A stretch of DNA of 64,000 nt, from assembly GCA_013373205.1 (NCBI GenBank), contig JABXIG010000013.1, positions 1 to 64,000 on the forward strand. The letters run 5' to 3'. Below, in pieces: positions 25,770 through 33,802 of this stretch. The DNA comes from Methylocystaceae bacterium. GTDB lineage: Bacteria > Pseudomonadota > Alphaproteobacteria > Rhodospirillales > Terasakiellaceae. Numbering within the stretch: position 1 is the stretch's first letter; every line of letters begins with the position of its first letter. The notes beneath the pieces were generated by a model, which searched no databases, was not told the origin of the DNA, and saw only the letters and a list, made by a program, of their open reading frames with translations. The translations under genes and the position numbers were made by a program.

Positions 25770-26717
25770 ATGAAACCAGTGACATCACATACGCTTTCTA
25801 CCGCGGCGGCTGTTCTGTTTGCCCTGTGGGTCGTCGGGTTGTGGCTGGTTCCTGAAAAAGTCGATCATCAGGCCAAGTCTGTGGTGATGGAAAAGCCAAA
25901 GGAAATGGCAGAACCTGTGGTGCAACTTCAAGAGACACCACCGCAAACTCTTATTCTTCCTGCCCCGCCTCAAGTTGCCCCCAAGCCTGCGCTTGTGGTG
26001 GAAAAGGTTGCAGAGGTCAAAGAAGAAATTAAACCGACAGCGGAACCTGTTGTGGTGAATAAACCAGAAGCGAAGCTTGCGCCTAAACCTGCGCCTAAGC
26101 CCGTAGTTCAGGCAAACCCACAGCCGAAACCACAACCCAAACCAGCCCCCAAGCCAGTTGAAAAAATTCATCAGGTCAGTGCCACACAGGCGACAGGGGG
26201 GCGTGCTTTGTTGCGTGTCTTGGAACATGGCAAAGGACCATTGATCGAAATTGCATGGCCGCAACAGGCGCGTGCGCGTGACAGCTTACATGGAGCTTTT
26301 CAAAGCTGTTTCGGAATGGAAAATGCCCTGATGGATACAAGCGGCAATCTGTTTCGCATGGATGAGCCACGCGGTGTGCGCTGGGAAATTAATCTGGATC
26401 GTTTCAGTGGCTTCTTACGTCAGGCCAGTGGTCAATTACCCGCCACAGAAGAACGCATTGCCAGATCCGTTAAGCGCCATCACCGCAACCTTTCGGGGCC
26501 GATCATGGTTCGTATTTTTCCGCGACGGGTTGATGCCTCTTTACTGGCAGGTTTGAAAGCTGTGGTGGGTGAGGGATATATGCAGGCCAAATCCATTCAG
26601 GCGCGTTATGTGCAGGAAGGATCCAGAATATTGGTGCGTGATATCCGTCTGGATGGCCGCACCATTCAAGGGGCAGTTGAATTGTCAAAAGTCAAACGCT
26701 GTTCGGGGAGGGCATGA
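25770..26717 (+). CDS. TonB-like Pro/Lys-rich single-span protein 2 with novel C-terminal domain, cluster gene 12
   Basis: The protein has 315 residues. A single N-terminal helix (about 10-27) precedes a periplasmic Pro/Lys/Val-rich stretch to about residue 132, including APKPAPKPVVQANPQPKPQP and KPAPKPVEK. A globular C-terminal domain of about 175 residues follows (ALLRVLEHGKGPLIEIAW, ARDSLHGAFQSCFGMENAL), which I do not recognise as TonB_C or TolA. The architecture is that of an energy transducer reaching across the periplasm. Its stop overlaps the next start as ATGATG. Confidence 0.68.
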   Translation: MKPVTSHTLSTAAAVLFALWVVGLWLVPEKVDHQAKSVVMEKPKEMAEPVVQLQETPPQTLILPAPPQVAPKPALVVEKVAEVKEEIKPTAEPVVVNKPEAKLAPKPAPKPVVQANPQPKPQPKPAPKPVEKIHQVSATQATGGRALLRVLEHGKGPLIEIAWPQQARARDSLHGAFQSCFGMENALMDTSGNLFRMDEPRGVRWEINLDRFSGFLRQASGQLPATEERIARSVKRHHRNLSGPIMVRIFPRRVDASLLAGLKAVVGEGYMQAKSIQARYVQEGSRILVRDIRLDGRTIQGAVELSKVKRCSGRA

Positions 26718-27355
26718 TGCGAATTTTAAGTCTGATGTTGGTGTTATGTCTGGGAGCCTGTGTCACAGCACCGTCTTATCAAAATGTTCAAAAGACAGAA
26801 GGCGAGATCAACGCCCGCGATGTGAATTATAAAGTCACCGGGTTGTTTTACCGTGATCCACCCGATTGTGTCAGTGTCTTTCCCTCGCTTGCCAAGGATC
26901 GTCCCGCGATGGGTCAGGCTCTGTCTGTGGCGTTCGCGCGTCACTTGGGCGAAAAAGTAGATCGTGTCATTTTCCCAAGAAAACGTAAAACGATAGAGCA
27001 TGAAAATGGCTATGATTTAACTGAAAAACAGGATCGTTTGCGTTATTCCCTAAAGACACAATGTCGTTTTTATGCGCGTGCCCAACTGTATGATCTGGGC
27101 GATGAATATGTTGGGGTTTTTGCTGAAAAGCATCTTGGCGTGCGTCTTGACCTTTATCGCATTGAAGACGACCAACCGATCTGGCAGGCGGCACATACGG
27201 TCTGGCGTGCCGATGGGGGGGTGCCGTCTTCGCCTCTTGGATTGATCGGGGGGATGGCCAGTGCGGCCATGTTCAAGACCGATCAGGAGATTATGCCATC
27301 ACTTATTGATGATGCCATGCGCCGGATGATCCGAACGCTTCCCCCGGGTATATAA
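26714..27355 (+). CDS. Lipoprotein, cluster gene 13
   Basis: The protein has 213 residues with a signal peptide and lipobox CLGAC at about residue 15. The mature part (DCVSVFPSLAKDRPAMGQAL, VAFARHLGEKVDRVIFP, WQAAHTVWRADGGVPSSP, DDAMRRMIRTLP) resembles the general pattern of GNA1162/DUF799-like outer-membrane lipoproteins that accompany CsgG-like proteins, but the match is weak. It is the last gene of the cluster and converges on the flavoprotein gene. Confidence 0.68.
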   Translation: MMRILSLMLVLCLGACVTAPSYQNVQKTEGEINARDVNYKVTGLFYRDPPDCVSVFPSLAKDRPAMGQALSVAFARHLGEKVDRVIFPRKRKTIEHENGYDLTEKQDRLRYSLKTQCRFYARAQLYDLGDEYVGVFAEKHLGVRLDLYRIEDDQPIWQAAHTVWRADGGVPSSPLGLIGGMASAAMFKTDQEIMPSLIDDAMRRMIRTLPPGI

Positions 27356-27366
27356 TCATTTCTGTT

Positions 27367-28572
27367 CTATTGCGCTTTAAGCCAGCTCTCAATGCCAAGG
27401 GCTGCTTGTTTACCCAGGGCAAAACACCCTGTTAAAAGATAGCCTCCCGTCGGTGCATCCCAATTTAACATTTCACCAGCGAGAAAATGACCGGGCAGGT
27501 CTTTTATCATAAGATGGTTGTCCAACAGATTAAAATCCACCCCGCCGGCACAACTGATGGATTCTTTTATGGGGCGGGTGGCATTCAGGGGGAGAGGTAA
27601 GTTTTTGATCGCTGCGGCCAGTTTGCCCATGTCATTGAAGTTGTCCTTGTCCAATAATTCACGCAGCAGTGCAATTTTAACAGGGGGAAGACCAGTTTGG
27701 CGTTTTAAATGGGTGGAAAGTGATTTTGACCCGCGCGGTTTATTGAGCATGGTTTGAATAGTGTTGAGGTCACGATCGGGCAGCAGATCAAGGTAGAGAA
27801 TGGCTGGCCCATGTTCTTCCAACTGTAAGCGCAAAGCGCGGCTTTGTGTATAGATCGCACTGCCTTCTACCCCGTCAGCAGAAATAATAAAATCCCCTTT
27901 GGTCCAGGCTTTATCAACACGCAAGGCTACAGACTTAATCGGTTTACCTGCAAATTTTTCCAAAAACATTTCAGACCAATCGCACAAGAAACCGCAATTG
28001 CTCGGCTTAAAAGGTTTAAGAAGGATGTGCTTGTCAGCAAAAGGATGAATCCATGCCCCGTCTGATCCCAGTTTGGGCCAGCTGATAGCGCCCATGGCAA
28101 AAAGGACGGCGTCGAATTTCTGTGTGATCGTGCCTGTGGGTGTTTCAAAACAGAGCAGTTCATCTTGCCAGCCGGTCCATTTGTGGTGCACATGGGTTTG
28201 AAGGCCATGATTTTTTAGGTGACTAAGCCAACGACGCAGGAGCGGGGCGGCTTTAAAATCTGTGGGAAAGATGCGTCCGGATGATCCAACAAAGGTTTCA
28301 ATCCCTAAGTGATCTGCCCAGTCGCGGATATCTTGTGGGGTGAAGTTTTGAACCGCTAGCCCGACATGGCCATTATCATCGTGATAACGTGTCAGAAACT
28401 GATCCAATGGTTCATTATGGGTCAGGTTCATGCCGCTTTTGCCGGCCATCAGGAATTTGCGCCCGACAGATGGCATGGCGTCAAACAAATGCAGGTCATG
28501 CCCTTTATCAATAAGATGATGGGCGGCCATTAATCCGGCGGGACCGCCGCCTATGATTGCGATTCTTTTCAC
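27367..28572 (-). CDS. TIGR03862/HI0933-family flavoprotein
   Basis: This is an NAD(P)/FAD-dependent oxidoreductase of about 401 residues from a GTG at 28572 (VKRIAIIGGGPAGLMAAHHL). The N-terminal GxGxxG FAD motif, the HNEP segment in GKSGMNLTHNEPL and the C-terminal GEMLNWDAPTGGYLLTGCFA motif fit the HI0933/BaiN-like family. The physiological reaction is not established for this subgroup. A strong terminator hairpin (28585-28624) lies only 13 nt before the start, so expression may need read-through or a promoter in between. Confidence 0.85.
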   Translation of the reverse strand: MKRIAIIGGGPAGLMAAHHLIDKGHDLHLFDAMPSVGRKFLMAGKSGMNLTHNEPLDQFLTRYHDDNGHVGLAVQNFTPQDIRDWADHLGIETFVGSSGRIFPTDFKAAPLLRRWLSHLKNHGLQTHVHHKWTGWQDELLCFETPTGTITQKFDAVLFAMGAISWPKLGSDGAWIHPFADKHILLKPFKPSNCGFLCDWSEMFLEKFAGKPIKSVALRVDKAWTKGDFIISADGVEGSAIYTQSRALRLQLEEHGPAILYLDLLPDRDLNTIQTMLNKPRGSKSLSTHLKRQTGLPPVKIALLRELLDKDNFNDMGKLAAAIKNLPLPLNATRPIKESISCAGGVDFNLLDNHLMIKDLPGHFLAGEMLNWDAPTGGYLLTGCFALGKQAALGIESWLKAQ

Positions 28573-28584
28573 GATAACGCCCAC

Positions 28585-28702
28585 AAAATAAAAGAGAGGA
28601 TGGCTCGGGGGGACCATCCTCTCTATAGGGTCAAATTCCATCGGTGTCTAGGGGTCGAACCGAGGGAATGGGAGGCTTCTCTTAAGGGCAAACAGAGAAG
28701 TT
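28585..28702 (-). ncRNA. Candidate three-hairpin small RNA ending in an intrinsic terminator
   Basis: On the minus strand three stem-loops follow each other. The first is CTTCTCT/AGAGAAG (28676-28700). The second is ATTCC-c-TCGGT / ACCGA-t-GGAAT (28635-28669). The third is an 11-bp stem AGAGAGGATGG/CCATCCTCTCT (28593-28624) followed by TTTTATTTT (28585-28593), a good Rho-independent terminator. Each loop has a run of C (GCCC, ACCCC, CCCCCC) and the first linker is CCTCCCATTCCCTC-like, so all are anti-Shine-Dalgarno in character. That layout is known for trans-acting sRNAs of alphaproteobacteria. A TATCAT -10 candidate lies at 28706-28711. It could instead be a leader attenuator of the flavoprotein gene. 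Confidence 0.6.
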
Positions 28703-28735
28703 AATATGATAATTGCATTTTCTTGTTCGTTTATC

Positions 28736-28751
28736 TGTGAGGTTCTTCACA
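28736..28751. promoter_or_regulatory. Perfect Crp-type operator
   Basis: TGTGAGGTTCTTCACA matches the TGTGA-N6-TCACA consensus at every defined base. It lies 41 bp before the Crp/Fnr gene start at 28793, whose recognition helix keeps the Arg-Glu pair that reads TGTGA in Crp. Its centre is also about 42-45 nt upstream of the expected 5' end of the divergent sRNA candidate, close to a class II activator position. Autoregulation and sRNA control are both plausible. Confidence 0.75.
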
Positions 28752-28792
28752 AACCTGCTATTTTGTAAAAAATTTTCAAAAAGGGTAGAAAA

Positions 28793-29500
28793 ATGGTGCT
28801 TCAGGATAAAAAAGCATTATTGGGAAATAGCGAGCTTTTGGGCGGGTTAGATGATGACATGCTGGATAAGTTGTCTTCTCTGACGGTGACTCGAAAATTA
28901 CAAAAAAATGAAACTTTGTTCGTTAAGGGCGATCCAGGGGATAGTTTCTTTGGTGTGCAGGATGGCAAGATTAAAATTGTCACCACCTCACCCAATGGTA
29001 AAGAAGTCACCCTCAATATCATTGAAAGCGGTCAGTTTTTTGGTGAAATCGCCATGCTGGACGGGATGGACCGTACAGCCGATGCTATTGCTATGGAAAA
29101 AACGGACCTGTTGGTGATCCAAAGACGTGACTTTATCCCTTTTTTGGAAAAGCATCCCAAACTGTGCATTCAGGTCATGCAGCTATTATGTCGCCGGGTA
29201 CGTCTGACCAGCGAAATGGTTGAAGATGCGGCCTTCTTGCCGCTGGATGGTCGCTTAGCCAAACGTTTGTTGAATTTGGCTGACCTTTATGGGGAAGAAC
29301 AGGAAAACGGTTCTGTCCTCATCGGGTTGAACCTGCCGCAACAGGAACTGGCCCGCATGATGGGCACTTCGCGCGAAAGTGTGAACAAGCAGCTTCAGGT
29401 CTGGCGAAATGAAGGCTGGATAGAATTGGCGCGGGGCAAAGTGACCATTTGTGATCCCGATGCCCTGCAAAATGTGCTGGATGCGGCGGAGTTTGATTAG
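28793..29500 (+). CDS. Crp/Fnr family transcriptional regulator
   Basis: The protein has 235 residues. The cyclic-nucleotide-binding beta-barrel (about 15-135) has GDPGDSFFGVQDGKIKIV and the phosphate-cassette motif FGEIAMLDGMDRTADAIA with the Arg that contacts phosphate, so cAMP or another nucleotide could bind. There are no Fnr-type clustered cysteines. The C-terminal winged helix has LPQQELARMMGTSRESVNKQ. Compared with E. coli Crp, the recognition-helix Arg and Glu are kept and the second Arg is Lys, which fits the TGTGA operator found just upstream. It is monocistronic, convergent with the LOG gene. Confidence 0.92.
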   Translation: MVLQDKKALLGNSELLGGLDDDMLDKLSSLTVTRKLQKNETLFVKGDPGDSFFGVQDGKIKIVTTSPNGKEVTLNIIESGQFFGEIAMLDGMDRTADAIAMEKTDLLVIQRRDFIPFLEKHPKLCIQVMQLLCRRVRLTSEMVEDAAFLPLDGRLAKRLLNLADLYGEEQENGSVLIGLNLPQQELARMMGTSRESVNKQLQVWRNEGWIELARGKVTICDPDALQNVLDAAEFD

Positions 29501-29507
29501 GCTGGGC

Positions 29508-30335
29508 CTAAGGCGCCTTGGCTTGGCTGCGTGCCATTTCATCCATGGCGTGGGCTTCCAGTTGGCTGGTAATATAGTCGTAAGCCTCATCCACACTGTC
29601 GGTGAACATAAAGAAGTCAAGGTCTTCCGGGCTGATGGTGCCGTATTTGACCATGGCATCAAGGTTCATGACTTCGTTCCAAAAGCCTTTGCCAAATAAG
29701 ACCATGGGTAATTTTTTACTGACTTTTCCGGTTTGGATCAGGGTCAGGCTTTCAAAAAATTCATCCATGGTGCCATAGCCACCGGGGAAGGTGACAATCG
29801 CTTTTGCCAGATACATGAACCAGAATTTACGCATAAAGAAATAGCGAAACTCAAAGGATAGCTGGCGGGTGACATAGGGGTTTTGATGCTGTTCGAACGG
29901 TAGCGTGATATTAAACCCCATGTTCAGCCCCTTGGCTTCAGAAGCGCCGCGGTTGCCCGCTTCCATAATACCGGGGCCACCACCTGTGCACATGACAAAA
30001 CGTTTCTTGCCACCATCTAGGTTCTTGGACCATTCTGTAAGACGGCGCGCAAGGCAGCGGGCATCTTCGTAATATCGCGACATTTCAAGGTCAATTTCGC
30101 AGCGACGCACATCGCCATTATCTTTTTTGGCTTCAGCCAGCTTGGCTTCGGCCACATCTTTGGGCAACAGGCGCGCCGACCCTAAAAAGACAATGGTATC
30201 TTCCACATGCTGGGATTCAAAGCGGGCATCGGGTTCAAGATATTCGGATAAAATACGCAAAGGCCGACCTTCGCGTTCTTCGATGAAGGCTTGGTTCAGA
30301 TATGCCTGTGTGGGAGGGAAAGGAGAATCGACCAT
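29508..30335 (-). CDS. LOG family protein (cytokinin riboside 5'-monophosphate phosphoribohydrolase-like)
   Basis: The protein has 275 residues. The family signature is FPGGYGTMDEFFE, with the upstream CTGGGPGIMEAGNRGASEAKG motif that binds the nucleotide. It belongs to the lysine-decarboxylase-like/LOG fold that hydrolyses nucleoside 5'-monophosphates to base and ribose-5-phosphate. The 100-residue N-terminal extension is like that of type II LOGs. The start ATG 30335 has GAGG 8 nt upstream. It is convergent with the Crp/Fnr gene and 116 nt from a divergent gene. Confidence 0.9.
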   Translation of the reverse strand: MVDSPFPPTQAYLNQAFIEEREGRPLRILSEYLEPDARFESQHVEDTIVFLGSARLLPKDVAEAKLAEAKKDNGDVRRCEIDLEMSRYYEDARCLARRLTEWSKNLDGGKKRFVMCTGGGPGIMEAGNRGASEAKGLNMGFNITLPFEQHQNPYVTRQLSFEFRYFFMRKFWFMYLAKAIVTFPGGYGTMDEFFESLTLIQTGKVSKKLPMVLFGKGFWNEVMNLDAMVKYGTISPEDLDFFMFTDSVDEAYDYITSQLEAHAMDEMARSQAKAP

Positions 30336-30451
30336 TGTATGCCTCGCAATTGTTATTATTTTATAGTATATTGTATTTATTCAGGAAAATAACAAGTCTG
30401 AAGTACGTTCAGCAAGCTTGAAACCGAAAACAAAGCTTAAAGGTCTCTTAA

Positions 30452-31303
30452 GTGAGAGGATTATCTATCCATTTCATCGCACTATGTTCGTTTATGTTGC
30501 CTGTGACAGGATGGGCGACCGACAAAGTGGTATGGCATGTATCGCATTTTCCCCCTGTAAATATTTTATCAGGGGAATTTGCGGGTCAGGGATATGTTGA
30601 TAAAACGCGAAAATTTTTTCAGGACCGTTTATCCGATTATCATCATGAAACGAAAATAGCGGGCTATGGGGCAAGTATGGTTGCCGCTCAAGCAGGTACT
30701 CCTTTCTGCCGGGCAGATTTACTTAAGACGGCGGAGCGTGAAAAAATATTTTACTATTCCAACCCGAGCTATTTCATGAGTGGGCGTCGTTTGATTATCG
30801 CAAATGAGGTATTTCCTAAGGTACGTGATTTTGTCAATAAGAATGGAAGTGTACGTTTTGAGGATGTTCTGCAACAACCTTGGGCGAAATTCGCTTTTGT
30901 CAAAGGAAGAGCTTATTTTCTAAAGGAAAAGCAAGAGCTTGTGGAGTATGGCAAGGCACATCCGGATCTAGGGACAGAAACCAGTAAACAGGCGTATGAC
31001 CTATTTTATGAGAAGAAGGCCAATCTTCTAATTCTATATCCGTTTGAATATTATTATTACCTTCGGACCGAAAAACAAAACACTAAAAGCAGGTCTCTAG
31101 GGGTTATGGATATGGAAGAGTTTGCGTATGGCTATTTTGCCTGCAGCAAAACGTCAGTCGGAAAAAAAGTAATTGATAAAATCAATCGTGTGATTGATGA
31201 AGAAACCGGAATGTACCAGTGGCTTGATTTTTATAAAGAATGGGTGTCTGAAGATGAATGGCGCAGGGTCAATCGTTCTTATAAGAAAGCTTTTCCAAAA
31301 TAG
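30452..31303 (+). CDS. Periplasmic substrate-binding-like protein
   Basis: The protein has 283 residues from a GTG at 30452. A signal peptide ends VTGWAT. The mature protein has the look of a family 3 solute-binding/TIGR02285-type protein (HFPPVNILSGEFAGQGYVD near the start, a KTAEREKIFYYSNPSYFMSG ligand-loop region). No ABC permease genes adjoin it, so it could be an orphan sensor or receptor protein. Base composition looks slightly AT-richer than its neighbours. The ligand is unknown. Confidence 0.7.
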   Translation: MRGLSIHFIALCSFMLPVTGWATDKVVWHVSHFPPVNILSGEFAGQGYVDKTRKFFQDRLSDYHHETKIAGYGASMVAAQAGTPFCRADLLKTAEREKIFYYSNPSYFMSGRRLIIANEVFPKVRDFVNKNGSVRFEDVLQQPWAKFAFVKGRAYFLKEKQELVEYGKAHPDLGTETSKQAYDLFYEKKANLLILYPFEYYYYLRTEKQNTKSRSLGVMDMEEFAYGYFACSKTSVGKKVIDKINRVIDEETGMYQWLDFYKEWVSEDEWRRVNRSYKKAFPK

Positions 31304-31306
31304 GCA

Positions 31307-31771
31307 TTAACGGTTCCATTTGGAAGCGGCGTCTTCATCGGCTTCGCGGGCATCAACCCAGTTACCAGCCCCGTTGTCATCTTCTTCCAGCTTCCAGAAT
31401 GGGGCCTTTGTTTTTAAAAAATCCATCAGAAATTCAGCAGATTCAAAAGCGGCTTTGCGGTGCGCTGAGGCGGTGACTACCAAAACGATATTTTCGCCCG
31501 GCTCCATCCGCCCATATCGATGGATGATAAGGACATCTTCCAAGGGCCAGCGATCTCTGGCAATGGCTTCAATTTCTTCCAGTTTTTTTTCCGTCATACC
31601 GGGGTAATGTTCCAGCGTCATGGCAGACACGCGTGTTTCATCTTCTTTAGTATGTTGGAAATCACGCACCAACCCCACAAAGGAACAAATGCCGCCGATG
31701 GCTGTATTGCCGTGGGATAAGGCATTGATTTCAGCACCGACATCAAAATTTTCAGCCTGCACACGGATCAT
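31307..31771 (-). CDS. moaE: Molybdopterin synthase catalytic subunit
   Basis: MoaE transfers sulfur from MoaD thiocarboxylate onto cyclic pyranopterin monophosphate. The protein has 154 residues. Conserved landmarks are GAICxFVG-like GGICSFVGLVR, HYPGMTEKKL, IIHRYGRMEPGE and the catalytic-lysine motif LKTKAPFWKLE. It follows moaD by 4 nt at the end of a long minus-strand operon and is a subunit of the MoaD2E2 enzyme in the cytosol. Confidence 0.95.
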   Translation of the reverse strand: MIRVQAENFDVGAEINALSHGNTAIGGICSFVGLVRDFQHTKEDETRVSAMTLEHYPGMTEKKLEEIEAIARDRWPLEDVLIIHRYGRMEPGENIVLVVTASAHRKAAFESAEFLMDFLKTKAPFWKLEEDDNGAGNWVDAREADEDAASKWNR

Positions 31772-31775
31772 CTGT

Positions 31776-32027
31776 TTATCCTCCGGTCACAGGGGGAAAG
31801 ATGGCAAATTCATCATTATTACTAACTGGTGCATCGTCTTGCACATAATCCTGATTTAGGGCAACACGGATCACTTTATCTTCACCCAAAGCCTGTTCAT
31901 ATACGCCGCCTTTACTTCGCAAATGGTTCAGCACCTCTTTGACGCATGTGACGTTATCGGGCAGGGTGATTTCTTCTTCCGTGCAGCCGATTGTGGTGCG
32001 CAGCCATGCAAAATAGAGAATTTTCAT
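31776..32027 (-). CDS. moaD: Molybdopterin synthase sulfur carrier subunit
   Basis: This small ubiquitin-like protein has 83 residues and ends in the required double glycine (FPPVTGG), which is adenylated and thiocarboxylated. The start MKILYFAWLRTTIG is typical. Its ATG overlaps the moeA stop by one base, and moaE follows after 4 nt. It works with MoaE. Confidence 0.94.
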   Translation of the reverse strand: MKILYFAWLRTTIGCTEEEITLPDNVTCVKEVLNHLRSKGGVYEQALGEDKVIRVALNQDYVQDDAPVSNNDEFAIFPPVTGG

Positions 32028-33286
32028 TATTGGCTTACCTCGCTATAGGGGATGAAGTCGACCATGTCGCCTTGCTTGATATTATGGGCGTGGTCCGGGA
32101 TTTCAACCAGACCATCGGTTTGGACCATTGATGTCAAAATGCCAGAGCCAGTCGTATGGAACAATTCGACGACAGGGCCTTTGTCTGTCTCTTTTAAAAA
32201 GGCACGCTGCCATTCATATCGCCCGCCTTTATGTTTATAATCAAAGGCGGCAGGCACTTTGTAAGACCGGGTTGAAATGTCACTGCGCCCGCAAAAGCCA
32301 CAAATCATGGGACGCGCAATGGTCATGAAAGTGACCAATGTGGCAACTGGATTACCCGGCAAACCGATGAAGGGCTTGCCTTTGACTTCGCCCAGAGCAA
32401 TGGGACGGCCCGGTTTGATGGCAATGCGCCAGAAATTAATTTTACCAAGGGCGGCGACCGCAGATTTGACATGGTCTTCTTCCCCTAACGACACCCCGCC
32501 GGAGGTAAAAAGAAGGTCATGGGAATTGGCGGCGTCTTCCAGTGAGTTTGTAATTTTTGCGAGGTCGTCAGGCAGAATACCAAGATCGCTGACGATACAA
32601 CCAAGACTTTCCAGCATGGACAGAACGGTATAGCGGTTGATGTCATAAACGCAGCCGGGGTCCAAGGGGTCCCCGGCATCCTTGATTTCATCCCCTGTTG
32701 AAAAGACAGCGACTTTAAGGGGGCTATAGACGGGTAGGGTTGTTAAACCGATGGAGGCACAGACCCCGACATCAGCAGCACGAAGTTTGCGCCCCTGTTT
32801 TAAGACCACATCCCCGATTTTGATATCTTCACCCCGTTCTCGAAAGTTTGCCCCTTTCTTGGGGGCGGCACCGGCTGGAAAAGTGACATGATCATTTTCT
32901 TCGGATGCATTTTCCTGCATCACGACGGTATCGCAGCCTTCTGGAATAGGGGCCCCTGTGAAAATGCGCAAAGCTTCACCGGGGTTGGCGGGCCTATCCA
33001 AAGGATGGCCTGCGGCAATGCGTGCCGTGATGGGGAGTTTGGTTTCTGAATCCAGTTTTAAATCACCAAAACGAATGGCATAGCCATCCATTGCAGAATT
33101 GTTATACGGGGGGACATCTTGTTTTGCGATGATATCTTCGGCGAGAATTTTACCCATTGCATCGCGTAAGGAAACCGTGGTTGTGCCAGCCAATGGTTTG
33201 ATGGTTTCTTTTAATAGGGCGCGTGCATCATCCAGAGGCATCATTTTGCCCTGTGTGGCAAAGCAACTGTCAAAAACACCTGTCAT
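32027..33286 (-). CDS. moeA: Molybdopterin molybdenumtransferase
   Basis: MoeA inserts molybdate into adenylated molybdopterin. The protein has about 419 residues. The N-terminal segment LPAMDGYA-like NNSAMDGYAIRFGD, the MoCF-binding TSGGVSLGEEDHVK and the GLPGNPVATLVTF motif are all present. I choose ATG 33286, which has GGAGGT six bases upstream; ATG 33301 lies inside the end of mobB. It overlaps moaD by one base. Confidence 0.95.
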   Translation of the reverse strand: MTGVFDSCFATQGKMMPLDDARALLKETIKPLAGTTTVSLRDAMGKILAEDIIAKQDVPPYNNSAMDGYAIRFGDLKLDSETKLPITARIAAGHPLDRPANPGEALRIFTGAPIPEGCDTVVMQENASEENDHVTFPAGAAPKKGANFRERGEDIKIGDVVLKQGRKLRAADVGVCASIGLTTLPVYSPLKVAVFSTGDEIKDAGDPLDPGCVYDINRYTVLSMLESLGCIVSDLGILPDDLAKITNSLEDAANSHDLLFTSGGVSLGEEDHVKSAVAALGKINFWRIAIKPGRPIALGEVKGKPFIGLPGNPVATLVTFMTIARPMICGFCGRSDISTRSYKVPAAFDYKHKGGRYEWQRAFLKETDKGPVVELFHTTGSGILTSMVQTDGLVEIPDHAHNIKQGDMVDFIPYSEVSQ

Positions 33287-33288
33287 GA

Positions 33289-33792
33289 TCAGACCTCCCA
33301 TTCAAAATGATCAAAAATAAAATTGGCGATTGCACTAACGTCATTAAGATCAATCAAGTCATGGCTGTCGAGATTGCTTATTTCATCACTAGCAACAGCG
33401 AGAATGGTTTCATCATGGGGCCATAGCGGGTCACGGCCATTTGCGGGACGATAAATCTCGATTTTTGGGTGGGCATGTTTTTTAAAACCTTCAACCAGCA
33501 CCAGATCAACCGGGCTCATATGTTTGAGAAGATCTTCTATTTCCGGTTCATCCTGTTCGCGGATTTCATGAAGCAAGGCCCAGCGATGGCGTGAGGCTAG
33601 CATGACTTCTTCTGCCCCGGCTTCGCGCTGACGATAGGAATCTTTGCCCGGTTTATCAACGTCAAACTGATGATGGGTATGTTTGATCGTGGATATGCTT
33701 AAACCCCGTTCACGCAGGATCGGAATGATTTGTTCTAACAGTGTGGTTTTACCGCTGCCGCTTGTACCGACGATACCGAATATTTTCATCAT
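33289..33792 (-). CDS. mobB: Molybdopterin-guanine dinucleotide biosynthesis protein B
   Basis: This GTP-binding accessory protein for MGD synthesis has 167 residues. The Walker A motif is GTSGSGKTTLLEQ near the N-terminus; HTHHQFDVDKPGKDSYRQRE follows, and LVLVEGFKKHAHPKIEIYR is the typical Walker B region. It lies between pgsA and moeA in the same operon. No mobA is visible in the window. Confidence 0.92.
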   Translation of the reverse strand: MMKIFGIVGTSGSGKTTLLEQIIPILRERGLSISTIKHTHHQFDVDKPGKDSYRQREAGAEEVMLASRHRWALLHEIREQDEPEIEDLLKHMSPVDLVLVEGFKKHAHPKIEIYRPANGRDPLWPHDETILAVASDEISNLDSHDLIDLNDVSAIANFIFDHFEWEV

Positions 33793-33802
33793 ACAGTAGA
33801 GT

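Noticed and set aside
28625-28702. Possible tRNA on the minus strand (GGTTCGACC motif)
   Set aside because: The motif is part of the second hairpin. No acceptor stem, D-arm or anticodon arm can be folded around it.
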